Shown here piece by piece: positions 47,182 to 57,034 of a stretch of 64,000 nt of DNA (positions are counted from its first letter, which is position 1; every line of letters begins with the position of its first letter). Made by a program: the position numbers and the translations under genes. The stretch comes from Aphelidium insulamus (taxonomy: Eukaryota; Aphelidiomycota; Aphelidea; Aphelidiaceae). The notes below the pieces were generated by a model that saw only the letters and a program-made list of their open reading frames with translations, was not told the DNA's origin and did not search any database. The stretch covers positions 248,001 to 312,000 of the forward strand of contig JAZDSV010000010.1 in assembly GCA_036784855.1 (NCBI GenBank), in the 5' to 3' direction.

Positions 47182-47325
47182 TCAACAACTATCGCGCTCG
47201 AACGTGGAAACCGACTGTTCCACACGCTCGGCCGGCACCTCGAAAATCACCTGCTCATTCAACGCGTCGGAGCGCTCAACGACCGGGGTAATCTCTTCAA
47301 TGCAACGGTTGTATGTGCTGCCCAT
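47182..47325 (-). CDS. Microprotein A (47 residues), MG-type
   Basis: An uninterrupted frame from ATG 47325 to TGA 47182 encodes 47 residues starting MGSTYNRCIEEI. It is recognised as real because a second frame at 50605-50766 encodes a related protein starting MGTSYDRCVEEL. The shared core is MG(S/T)(S/T)Y(N/D)RC(I/V)EE(I/L), then PVV and (V/I)..VP. Gly2 with a nearby Cys8 could allow N-myristoylation plus palmitoylation, though position 6 is not the preferred Ser. The rest is acidic and Val-rich. It lies downstream of TM1 on the same strand with its own TATA element. No known family. Confidence 0.6.
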   Translation of the reverse strand: MGSTYNRCIEEITPVVERSDALNEQVIFEVPAERVEQSVSTFERDSC

Positions 47326-47365
47326 CTTGATTTTTTTTGTGTCTATGATGGAGCGCTGTGGCCGC

Positions 47366-47438
47366 TATTTATACTTGCGTGGGTGTTGCCGGATTGCTCC
47401 GTAATTTGTGGCTGACTGCGAGGCGATTGGCTCACGTG
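47366..47438 (-). promoter_or_regulatory. CCAAT/TATA-type promoter of microprotein A
   Basis: Read on the minus strand, TATAAATA (47366-47373) lies about 40 bp 5' of the microprotein ATG. Upstream is CCAATC (CCAAT core at 47426-47430) next to a CACGTG E-box (47433-47438). On the plus strand the block is GATTGGCTCACGTG; the corresponding block before microprotein B is GATTGGCTCCGTG. Confidence 0.55.
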
Positions 47439-47515
47439 TTGCCATTGATGCTGGTAGCCAATCACCGCATCCATTTGCGGCTTGGCAATGTTGCCTCCGT
47501 GTGGCCTTATTCATA

Positions 47516-47632
47516 GTTCGACCCATCTTTCAGGGGACTCATTCTTTAGACCCATCTAACAGGGGGACTCATTTATAGTTAGACCCATCTATGAGGGGAC
47601 TCATTCTCATAGTTTGGCCCATGTATCAGGGG
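47516..47632. repeat. Imperfect tandem repeats between TM1 and microprotein A
   Basis: Four imperfect copies of a ~32-36 bp unit built on GACCCATCTnnnAGGGGACTCATT, seen at roughly 47520, 47550, 47580 and 47615. They lie 3' of TM1 (stop 47710) and 5' of the microprotein promoter. Function unknown; degenerate minisatellite. Confidence 0.75.
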
Positions 47633-47709
47633 GGAATACATATTCATAGTCACCATTAAATTACATTAACTTAAAACAATTAACTTAAATATATGTTAAA
47701 AAAGTACAG

Positions 47710-50247
47710 TTATCCATCTTCCGAGTATATGCGAGCACTCTTGGTTGATGAGCCGGCATCATTGTCAGCGGCAGCGGCGGCACTGGCAGCAGCAGCGGCC
47801 CGCTTCTGGTCCAGCTTCCACCAGGTGTGCCACAGTTTGGTGCTGGAGTGCACAACGTCAAAGTTCAATAAAGCCGTGACAAGCAGGTAAAAGAAATAGA
47901 CCACCAGCGACACCTCAAAGTTCTTGTAGCCCACCGCCGGGTCTGGCCGTGCTCCCCACGTGATGGGTACGCATATTATCAGCGTGAGCACGCAGAAGCA
48001 GGTGTACAGCAGTGGTCGCAGTCCTGTCACTGATGCTCCCGCGAGGTTGACTGTGATGGGTGTAAACACTCCTGCACCGTATCGTGATATCGCCTCCTTG
48101 CTCTGCAGCAGCGGGATGCTGGCGCTGTACTCGATCGCAAATGCCATATTGTCCATGATGAAGGAGGCGATCGCAACCATGCCCAGATAGAACACGGCAA
48201 ACTTTGTGAACCGTTCCCAGCGTGGCAGGGTCCAGTACATGCCGTGAAACAGCGCCAATGCAATGATGATGGTGACAATCTTGCGCACGGCATAGTAGTC
48301 CAGATCCGCGGATGCCCATGGCTCGCTCTGCTGCGCGGCCATCGCCATCACACACGTCACAATGTCCGTCACCAGGAAGGTGGTGATGACCATCAGCAGC
48401 GCGCTCTTCATCTTGCTGTCGTACATCTGGTTGAAGTCGGACTCGGTGCGGAACAGCAGGTTTGGCATGCGGCATTGGCCGGCCCGTGACGCCGCCGTAT
48501 TCGATCTGGCCACCTCAAAGTTGGAGTTGGCCCATTTGCGGTAGAAGATGATGCGCTCCGAGACGGCGCGGCGATACCGGAACAGAAACGACAGCGCCAG
48601 TGTCTTCAGTGCCGGGATGACGGCGCCACCGAAATGCGACCAAAAGTCCGTGTAGTGGTATGTGCTGCAGGCTTCCGCAATCCCAACCAGCATGATGCCC
48701 AGCGGTATGGACACGCAGCACAGCATCACATAGTACTTGTAGCGCATACGCATCACCTGTCCGATGGCCACGGCAATCAGAACCGACGCCGGCTGCACCT
48801 CGTAGAACACGGCCGTCACATCGATGCCAAACACTTTGAAGTCGGGGTCATTGGCGCGCGCCATCGAGTCGCGAACTAGGGCCAGGCCATAGAGCAGAAA
48901 GAGCGACAGGAGAAGTGCGGCCGACTCGCACGCCACCGTAAAGTCCATCACTCGGCGCACTTTGAGATCCGGACGCTTCCTGGTCACAGTCTGCACGGCC
49001 AGAAACGCCGCGATGGCGCTGAATGTGGCCAGTAGGCGCACCGAGTGCACCACCAGATTGTTCCAGTCGGCGGGACTGTTCACCACGTCAATGACGGTGA
49101 CCAGCATGCCAAACGCCGACGCCACCAGATTGATCTTCAAGTCCGTGGGCATCACGACGTCCAGAAACTTGTCCTCCAGTGCCGCGTCCTTGAAGCGCAC
49201 GTCCCACACACGCAAGTCAATCACCTCCGCGATCAGCTCCTGGTCCACCATCACGTTGGCGGCGTCCTTGCTGAACATGGCCTTCTTGGCCACCACCTTC
49301 AGATCAGCCATGGACCGGGTGCTCAGATTGTTCATGGAACGCTTGAGTGTGCCCTTGCGCGACGCCCGGTCCGACATGGCCAGATCCGCACTGCTCCCGC
49401 TGCCCATCATCATCATGGTGCCGACCCCGGTGTCGTTCAGGACACCCGTCGATACCACGGCGCGCTGCTTGCCCTTGTGTTGGTGAGACGACTTTTGGGT
49501 GCCGCGTGTCACGGCCGACGACGACGAGCTGCCGCCACCACTCGACACCAGTTTGCTGCGTCTCGCCGCCATGAGTTCCGCGGTGGACTTGGCCACTGTC
49601 ATGGCGCTGTCCGCCACATTGCTGCGTGTCAGCGAATCATCGCTGCTCAGCAAAGCGTCGCCGTGGTAGATGGCGTTCAGGGCCGGTATGGACGCTTTGG
49701 CTGTTCGTGGTGCGACATCATTGGGCGTATGCGGGTCAATGGCACTGCTGCGACGCGTCAAACTTGCCGAGGCTGGCTCCGGCACCGGTGGCGGTGCATT
49801 TATATCGTCTCCAGCAAGCGGGTGGAAATCATCAACAGCTGTAACAGTAGCCGGCACGTCGCTGGGACGCCGGGACGTGTCCACGGAACTCGACAGGTAG
49901 TGCTGCAGCCTGGTGGCACTGCTGGGCGACCCGTCCTGCAGCAGTGGCCGCGCGCTGTTGGGCGTGTTGGCAGAGCGTGGCGAGTCCGCGAAGTTGTCGT
50001 CGGCGCGTAAAAGCAATGGCTGCACACTCAGCTGTGGCGGTGGCGCAGCGCGAATTGACGGAGAGCCATGTGCTGCAGTATCGAGGTCACTTATGGCCGT
50101 GAACACGCATAATATATCACACACCTTCTACTACAACCGAGTGGCCGCTGTCGGCGCGTTTGCTTTTCGGCTGTTCCACTGCAGGGACTGGCTGTTAACG
50201 CCAAATCTCTGTAATCTCCAAATTAGCCTCACCTTTCTTTGAGCCAT
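47710..50247 (-). CDS. TM1: multi-pass membrane protein of an unnamed three-member family
   Basis: Stop at 47710. The long open frame lacks an early ATG. A model with ATG at 50247 (MAQRK), an intron to ctgcag, a short exon (WNSRKANAPTAATR) and a second intron to cataag restores the frame. About 280 disordered Ser/Thr-rich residues precede the family signature ADLKVVAKKAMFSKDAANVMVDQEL and VWDVRFKDA. Then come ~10-11 spans in two groups, separated by a cytosolic loop (FRYRRAVSERIIFYRK...MPNLLFRTESDFNQMYD). The last core is FTPITVNLAGASVTGLRPL and HSSTKLWHTWW. I recognise no transporter or receptor family. Confidence 0.7.
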
Positions 50248-50443
50248 CTGCGTTGGAAATTTCACCATCTAACGGCTGGCAACTCTGCTGTTCTCCTTCC
50301 ATTTGGCGTATGAAGGGTACTACAACTGTAGCGTAGTTGTGTTTTTAAGTGTATATACTGTTTTGGCCGCACTAAAGGGAAAAGAGCTATTTTTAGCCTT
50401 CACGTGACGGTACGGCGCCACAATGACAAATGATAGTCTCGAT

Positions 50444-50590
50444 ATTCCAATGTTTATTATATCGTTTAGTTGCGGTGCTATATGTGGAGAATATTCCAAT
50501 GTTTATTATATCGTTTAGTTGCGGTGCTATATGTGGAGAATATTCCAATGTTTATTATATCGTTTAGTTGCGGTGCTATATGTGGAGAAT
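50444..50590. repeat. Three perfect 49 bp tandem copies
   Basis: Copies at 50444-50492, 50493-50541 and 50542-50590 appear identical, followed by a partial copy (ATTCCAATT). The unit starts ATTCCAATGTTTATTATATC. The array sits 3' of microprotein B (stop at 50605) and upstream of TM1. Exact identity implies recent expansion. Confidence 0.95.
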
Positions 50591-50604
50591 ATTCCAATTA
50601 CCCT

Positions 50605-50766
50605 TTACTCCATCGATCTATGCTTTGCGGACACCGCAACCTCTTCTCTGGTTTCAATCAGGCAGTTGGCATCCACGGGCGGCACCGGTACAATGACCTC
50701 GGAGTGGCTACCTTGCACCACGGGGACGGCCAACTCTTCAACGCAGCGATCGTACGATGTTCCCAT
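50605..50766 (-). CDS. Microprotein B (53 residues), MG-type
   Basis: ATG 50766 to TAA 50605, 53 residues beginning MGTSYDRCVEELAVPVV and followed by EVIVPVPPVD. It matches microprotein A over the first ~12 residues and again at the PVV and VI.(V)P blocks, despite little nucleotide identity between them, which argues for selection on protein. It lies downstream of TM2 on the same strand, mirroring the TM1/microprotein A arrangement. Gly2 and Cys8 are conserved in both. Function unknown. Confidence 0.6.
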   Translation of the reverse strand: MGTSYDRCVEELAVPVVQGSHSEVIVPVPPVDANCLIETREEVAVSAKHRSME

Positions 50767-50818
50767 AGGAGTTTAATTTTGTAGATAGTTCCGAGCTAAA
50801 TGTGGAACTCCACGCCGG

Positions 50819-50852
50819 AATTTATGAGTGGCCACCATTGTGAACTGATTGG
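50819..50852 (-). promoter_or_regulatory. CCAAT/TATA-like promoter of microprotein B
   Basis: On the minus strand, a CATAAATTC TATA-like box (50819-50825) lies ~55 bp 5' of the ATG, with CCAATCAG further upstream (CCAAT core at 50848-50852). The surrounding plus-strand block GATTGGCTCCGTG resembles that before microprotein A. Nothing else was recognised between 50853 and TM2's stop at 51080. Confidence 0.45.
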
Positions 50853-51079
50853 CTCCGTGAACTGTCTGACGCCAACTAATCGCCACCCGTGCCGCGCCTA
50901 ATGAAACTTGCTTCCCTTAATACAGATTAATCCCTTTAATACATATGTCAATACACATTCCACACACATTCAGATAATATAAAAAGAGATCTAGTATAAA
51001 TGTCGGATGCTATGCTATGCTATTGCTGTTGGCGTGTGAGAACAAATCATGTACCACCACCACTGTCACTGTCACTGTG

Positions 51080-53277
51080 TCAGTCATCCAGGGTGCGGCT
51101 GGTGGAGAGCGGTACTGGACCGCCGCCGGCAGTGTGCATGGACTGCACCGACTTTTCCGCCGGTCTCGTGCGGTCCAGCTGCCACCATGTGTGCCACAGT
51201 TTGGTGCTGGAGTGCGCCACGTAAAAGTTGAGCACTCCCGTCACAAGCAGGTAGAGCGAGTAGGTGGCCATGCTGACGACAAAGTTGCGGTATCCCACCG
51301 CCGCGTCCGGTCGGGCGCTCCATATCACGGGCATGCAGAGGCACAGGGTGAGTGCGCAGAATGCGGCGTACCATACGGGGCGCAGGCCGGTGACGGACGC
51401 CCCGGCCAGATTGACTGTTATCGGTGTGAGCACGGTGGCGGATGCTCTGGAGATGGACTCTTTGGCGGTGTAGAGGCCCAGTGAGGCGCTGTACTCCACG
51501 GCGAACGCCATGTTGTCCGCGGTGAACGCGGCGATGGCGGCGATGCACAGATAGAACACGGCGTGGCTGGTGAAGCGCTGCCACCGCGGCATGGACCAGT
51601 AGACGGCGTGGAAGAGCAGCAGGGCCAGCAGGATCGTGATGATCTTGCGGGCGGCAAAGTAGAGCAGCTGGTCGGCGTGCGGTACCGCAGACAGCGGCAG
51701 TGCCATCAAACTGGTGGCCAGGTCCATCAGCAGGAAGGTGGTGAGCACCGCGAGCAGCGCGCTCTTCATCTTGTTGTCGTAGAAGGTGTTGAACTGCGGG
51801 TCGGTGCGGAACAGCATGTTTGGTCGGCGGCACGTTTGCTGCTGCTTGGCCGACACCATCGTGGTGGCCATGGTGGCGCTGGATGTCAGGGCGGCTGCTG
51901 TGGGTGTGTTTACTGTCGGTGCAGGTGCAGTGGCACATCGGACTGGCAACCTGCTGCCATTGATACTTGCAGAGGATGCCGATGCCAGAATCTTTGGCAC
52001 TGGTGGCGCACCCAGCACCTGCAGCCGGTGCATTTTGCGGTAGAATATGATACGCTCCGACACGGCTCGCCTATACCGGAACACACACGACAGCGCCAGT
52101 GTCTTCAGAGCCGGCACTATGCACTGGCAAAAGTGCCCGTAAAAGTCGTCGTAGTGGAATGCGCTGGCGGCCTCCATCGCCGACACCAGCACCACTCCCA
52201 CCGGTACCGCCAGACAGCAGCACACCGCCACGTACAGCTTGTACCGCATGCGCACCACCTGGCCAATGACCACGGCAATCAGCACCGAGGCGGCCTGAAC
52301 CTCGTAGAACACGGCGGTGACCGGCACCCCGTAGATGGCAAATGTGGGATCCGTGGTGCGTGCCTGCGAGTCGCGCACCACCGACAGCCCCATGAACAGG
52401 AAGAAGGAGAGCAGCACCACCGCGGCCAGCACAGCAACCGCCACCTCCACCAGCACCTGAGCGCCATTGCCGCCCCGCCAGCTACCGCGCTGACACAACT
52501 GAGGCGCCAGCATGAGCAGCACCCCGGCAAGACTGACGGCCAGCCGCAGACTGACCACCACCGGTTGGGCCAGTGCGGCGGACTGCTGACAAACTCCACC
52601 ACCGACACCAGCACCGCGGCGGCAAACACGGCCAGATTGACCTTGCGGTCCGTGTGGAAGGTGCCGCCGCGGAACTGGCGCTCCAGCTCCCCGTCCTTGA
52701 AGCGCACGTCCCACACGCGCAGATCAATCACCTCCGCGATCAGCTCCTGGTCCACCATCACGTTGGCGGCGTCCTTGCTGAACATGGCCTTCTTGGCCAC
52801 CACCTTCAGATCGGTCATGGACCGTGTGCTCAGACTGTTTAGCGACTGCATCTTCTTCAGGAGGGCCGGGCGGTGCAGAGACTTGCTGGACATGCCGACA
52901 CTGGCCACATCGTGCCGTGATGAACTGCCCGACTGTGATGTGGCCGCTCCATTAATCGCGCCCATCTCCATGTCATCCAGTGCGTTCGTTGACTTTGTTG
53001 CTCGCAGCCTTCGCTGTCCCGTGGTCTGCGTCTCTGTGGATGATGATGAAGCCGATGAAGTGGCCGAAGTAGAAGAAGGCAAAGGCGGCACTTCAGACCG
53101 CTGCGACTGTTTTAACGCGGCCACCAAATGGTTCTCCATCATCATTTGGACGCTCTTTGTGGGTGTGATTACCAGCTGTGCCGCCGACCGGGATGCGTGC
53201 AGTTTAGCGCTCTGTCTCACCGACGCAGTAGTGTCTTCTGCAGCTACTGATGTCCTCGCCGGGATGACAATCTTCAT
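51080..53277 (-). pseudogene. TM2: multi-pass membrane protein paralogue with one frame break
   Basis: The first part (from ATG 53277, or an upstream exon since the frame is open to ~53480) is Ser/Thr-rich and then carries TDLKVVAKKAMFSKDAANVMVDQEL and VWDVRFKDGELE. The coding continues in another frame from SLRLAVSLAGVLLML through all later spans to HSSTKLWHTWWQLD and the stop at 51080. The switch is at about 52551-52565, inside the second membrane span, and no GT-AG pair explains it. Everything else is intact and closely matches TM1, so this is either a very young pseudogene or a one-base assembly error. Between the two halves it has an insertion (PPVPKILASASS...). Confidence 0.65.
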
Positions 53278-53520
53278 TCCGGATGGAGCGGCGCGTTTCT
53301 TTGACGTCGTTGAGTGTACCGACCACTGACCACGGACCACTGGCGCTGGGGACACGTCGGACCCATGTGTGGATGCGCGCGTTGATGTTGAAGAAGACGA
53401 CGGAGGTATTGTTGGCGTAGAGTCCTTGGATGTGCCGGCCTGTGGCGGTGGCTGTTCAGTGCTGGTCTCTGTCGGGTTTGTAACTCAAAGTCACATGGCG
53501 AATTCTCCGCCGGCTGAATT

Positions 53521-56500
53521 ATGTACATTGCCGAAACGCCGCCGGCTGCCATGGCGTCTTCCTCTTCAAAGGGCCCTCGTAAAGGCGTCTCTCCCACACG
53601 GACTAACGGTCGGTCTGTGTCACGAGTGCCCATGCTCCGCGACGATCTGTCGGACGCGCCCACACCCAAACTCTCATACGGCAATGCGCTTTCATCGTAT
53701 CGGCACAGCGGCACAATCCCTCCGTCTTACCCCATGTCGCCTGCGACATGGTATCGCATCAGCCATCATCACCGACATTATCTGCGCCGCCATCACCACC
53801 CATCATGCGCGGTGCTGCCACACGAACAAAGCCCTGTCAGTTACCTCGCCTTCCACAAGCATTCACACCGGCAGTCCACATGGTATGTCAAATTTTGTTA
53901 GTATTAAATAATTGATGTATGTATAGTGGTGGCAGTGCACGCACCTTTGTAGCGCTGGCCGGCGAGAGTGGAGAGGCTGTTACACGCGCACCTGCTGTAA
54001 CAATATCGTCCTCGCCCGCCACGGCAAAGACAACCTCAATACCACCAAGCAAGAAGCGCAAGATCAATGCTATCGTGATGAGCAGCAGTGACGAGGATAG
54101 TGATGATGAAGATACTGTCGACGTGAGTATTCCTGTTGATTATGAGGAAGGTGACAGCTGTGTCATTGTTGGCGGCACTGCAGCACCAAAGAGCGCTATT
54201 GCACTGTCGAGTGATTTGGCTTCGCCATTAGCAAACGAGGCGGAACAAATCAGCTCCGAGTCAGATTCGAATGATGATGAACTGGACAATGATGCCGTTG
54301 CTTCCTTCTTCAACTCGGCATCCGTGCGGGACTTGCTGGAAATGCTACAGTGCTCCGAGTCACAGGCGGATAAAATAATAGCGAATCGACCGTGGACTGC
54401 CGATGCGCTAGAACGCAGACTGACCAAGATCAAGGGTGTCGGCCCTCGACTGGTGCAGACATGCCGTGACACACACGAGATGTTCCAGGCGCTGGATAAG
54501 CTGGTGGCTCAATGTTCTTCCATCTCGGATACACTAATGTCGGCCGTCCGTTGCTGGTTCAAGGGGGATACTAGCACTGATAAGACAAATGATGATGCCA
54601 ATGATGGTGATGACAATAACGATCCGGCGTCGGATTGCATTTTGCTTCCTTCGATGAAGCAAACTCAATGAAATGATGATGACGGCAACGCTGACTGGCT
54701 AAAACGACAACCAGAAATCGCAAATAGCAATATGCAGTCAAGACGCTAGTTGCTGGGTATCATCGGCTGATCCTGCTCAACAAACTGCTCTATCTCTGGC
54801 ATACTGGCTGACGAGATGGAGATATTTACATGAAGTTAACCGCTTTGTTAAGTCATTGATTATCAGACCTGAAAAACAGCGCAGGTCATTTCATTCCGGG
54901 TGCGTTGAAGGAACGTGGACATCAGGCCCTCACTTGATAATTGTTCCATCTCGACTGGAGGTAGGGTACACGTTATTTTTGACGATTGTTAATTGCAGAA
55001 AATTGGCTGCGAGTGTAAAAAATGGTGCCCATCGATGCAGGTGGAATACTACTATGGCTCGCAGCAAGAACGCTTTGCAATGCGCGAGCGAATAACTTCT
55101 TTCCGATCATCACCATTCGACATCATGGTGACATCGTAAGTGACTGTGGAAAAATCGGCCTGCTTACATGCAGCTAGCTACAATATGGTGTCTGCCAAGG
55201 ACGACAGATCCTTCTTTTTGCGCTGATGAAGTTCCAGTACATGGTGCTGGACGAGGGACACATGGTCAAGAGTTAACCAGTCAGCGCTACAAGCATCTTC
55301 ATGTCCATCAAGGTAAACGGTTTCCGTTTATTTCTACAGAATATTTACATCGTGTATAGACACCGTACCGGTTACTGTTGACGGGAACACCGGTATGTTA
55401 TAGTTGTCATAGACGACCTACTTATCTACCTAGCTACAAAATAATCTCCAAGAGTTGATGGCGTTGCTCATGTTCATTATGCCAGAACTGTTTGGCGATA
55501 ACGAATTGATATTGCGCCGACTCTTTTCACTCAAGGCAACGGATGCAGCGGCCTCTTCACGCAGAATCCATCAAGCACGCACCATGATGACGCCCTTTAT
55601 TCTGCGCCGGCGAAAGTGTCAGGTATGCTTGATGCCATCAACTTAAACCATTTTGATCCGCTAGGTCATGAAAGAGCTACCTGCCAAAAGTGAAGAAGTG
55701 ATACTCTGTGACATGACTGATGCCCAACGGAAGCAGTATGCGGCCCTGGTTGAGGTGTCTCGCAAGTCATTTGCTGGCGAGGGAGTGGCCGAGGATCCAG
55801 TAGTCTTGTCTGACACGCCGTCAACAAAGAAGGCTACAACTGTTCCGGCAAACAACGGCAGTCAGCTCAACAACATTCTGATGGAAATGCGCAAAATGGC
55901 TTGTAAGTGTTATATAGTATTCAAGCCATATTAATATATCCAGGTCACCCACTGTTGCATCGGCGGCTCTACACTGCGGACAAGCTGAAGGCAATGAGTC
56001 GCAAGATCCTTCGCGAAGAGCAGTACTGGGACTCTGATCCCGCCTATGTTCTAGAAGACATGCTCTGCATGTCGGACATGGAGTTGCACCGACTGTGCAT
56101 CGACAACCCGAAAAGTATGGACCGGTTCAAGCTGGATGACTCGGCGCTGATGGATTCGGCCAAGGTTCAGCGACTGCTCACGGATATCCTGCCGCGACAC
56201 AAGTCACAGCAAGACCGTCTGCTCATCTTTAGTCAATTCACAATGGCAAGTTATTTTAAATGGTTTTACTCGCTGATTATGTCAGATGCTGGACTTGCTG
56301 GAAGTGGTGCTGACAAAGAATGGCTACTCGTATCTGCGCATGGATGGCCAGACGCCGGTGCACGAGCGTCAGACGCTTATAGATCAGTACCAGCAAGACG
56401 AGGGGATATTTATATTTCTGCTGTCGACTCGGGCAGGTGGTTTCGGAATTAATCTGACCGCGGCCAACGTTGTTGTTATCCACGACTTGGATTTCAATCC

Positions 56501-56822
56501 GCACAACGATGCTCAGGCGGAAGATCGCGCTCACAGAGGTATCTAAAAAGATGATATCCTCACGATAAATTAGTATCACTTGGTAGTGGGACAGACTCGC
56601 CCGGTGAAGGTCATTAAATTGGTGGCTGCTGGAACAGTTGAAGAACATATATACAAGTGCGCAGTGCAGAAATTACGGCTTGATCGGTCCATCAGTTCTG
56701 CGCAAGGCGAAACGACGAATGTGGACGATGATAACCAGAGTGGTGCAGATGGTGGGGATAATGAGGGGGATGGCGCTGATGTTTCGACGGTGATGCGAGT
56801 GCTGCGCGCAGAACTTAATTGA
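53521..56822 (+). pseudogene. SMARCAD1: SMARCAD1/Fun30-like SNF2 remodeller with damaged ATPase lobe 1
   Basis: ATG at 53521 or 53551, disordered start, then (from ~53930) an acidic region and a CUE/linker-like block (VRDLLEMLQCSESQADKIIANRPWTADALERRL). Lobe 1 is recognisable but damaged: ILADEM without a following GLGKT Walker A, SGPHLIIVPS, CKKWCPSMQVEYYYGS, YNMVSAKDDRSFF, the DEGH box in YMVLDEGHMVK, and LLLTGTP. Stops or frame shifts fall around 54672-54830, 55224 and 55275-55300. Lobe 2 is intact with regular introns: [59 protein letters not shown] and GQTRPVKVIKLV. The stop is at 56822. Likely inactive as read. Confidence 0.65.
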
Positions 56823-57034
56823 CTTTGATGACTTATGTGTTAAAAGGTCCCAAGGACTTGTTAATTCCTCGTGTGATTGTCACGGACGGCTCTCGTTGCA
56901 AAGCACGTGCCTGTTGTCTAAAATTAGGACAAACGCGCGGAAGTGTCTAAATATAGAACATGGCGTCATTCGTGGAGGGGCATAAAAAGAGCAGCCCGTG
57001 ACCACCAATTTTTTCTTACCCGACAATATACAAA

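Noticed and set aside
51563-53329. 588-codon plus-strand open frame opposite TM2
   Set aside because: It is a His/Gln/Arg-rich antisense shadow of TM2. The minus strand encodes conserved membrane spans shared with TM1 and TM3.
53274-53714. Minus-strand frame MPLCRYDESALPYES... as a 5' exon of TM2
   Set aside because: It overlaps the plausible N-terminus of the SNF2-like gene on the other strand, and no splice join connects it in frame to TM2. Left unresolved rather than annotated.
55000-55140. Stop codon in the CKKWCPSMQ exon of the SNF2-like gene
   Set aside because: With the intron ending ttgcag before AAA ATT GGC, the exon is open in phase 0, so this exon is not counted among the breaks.
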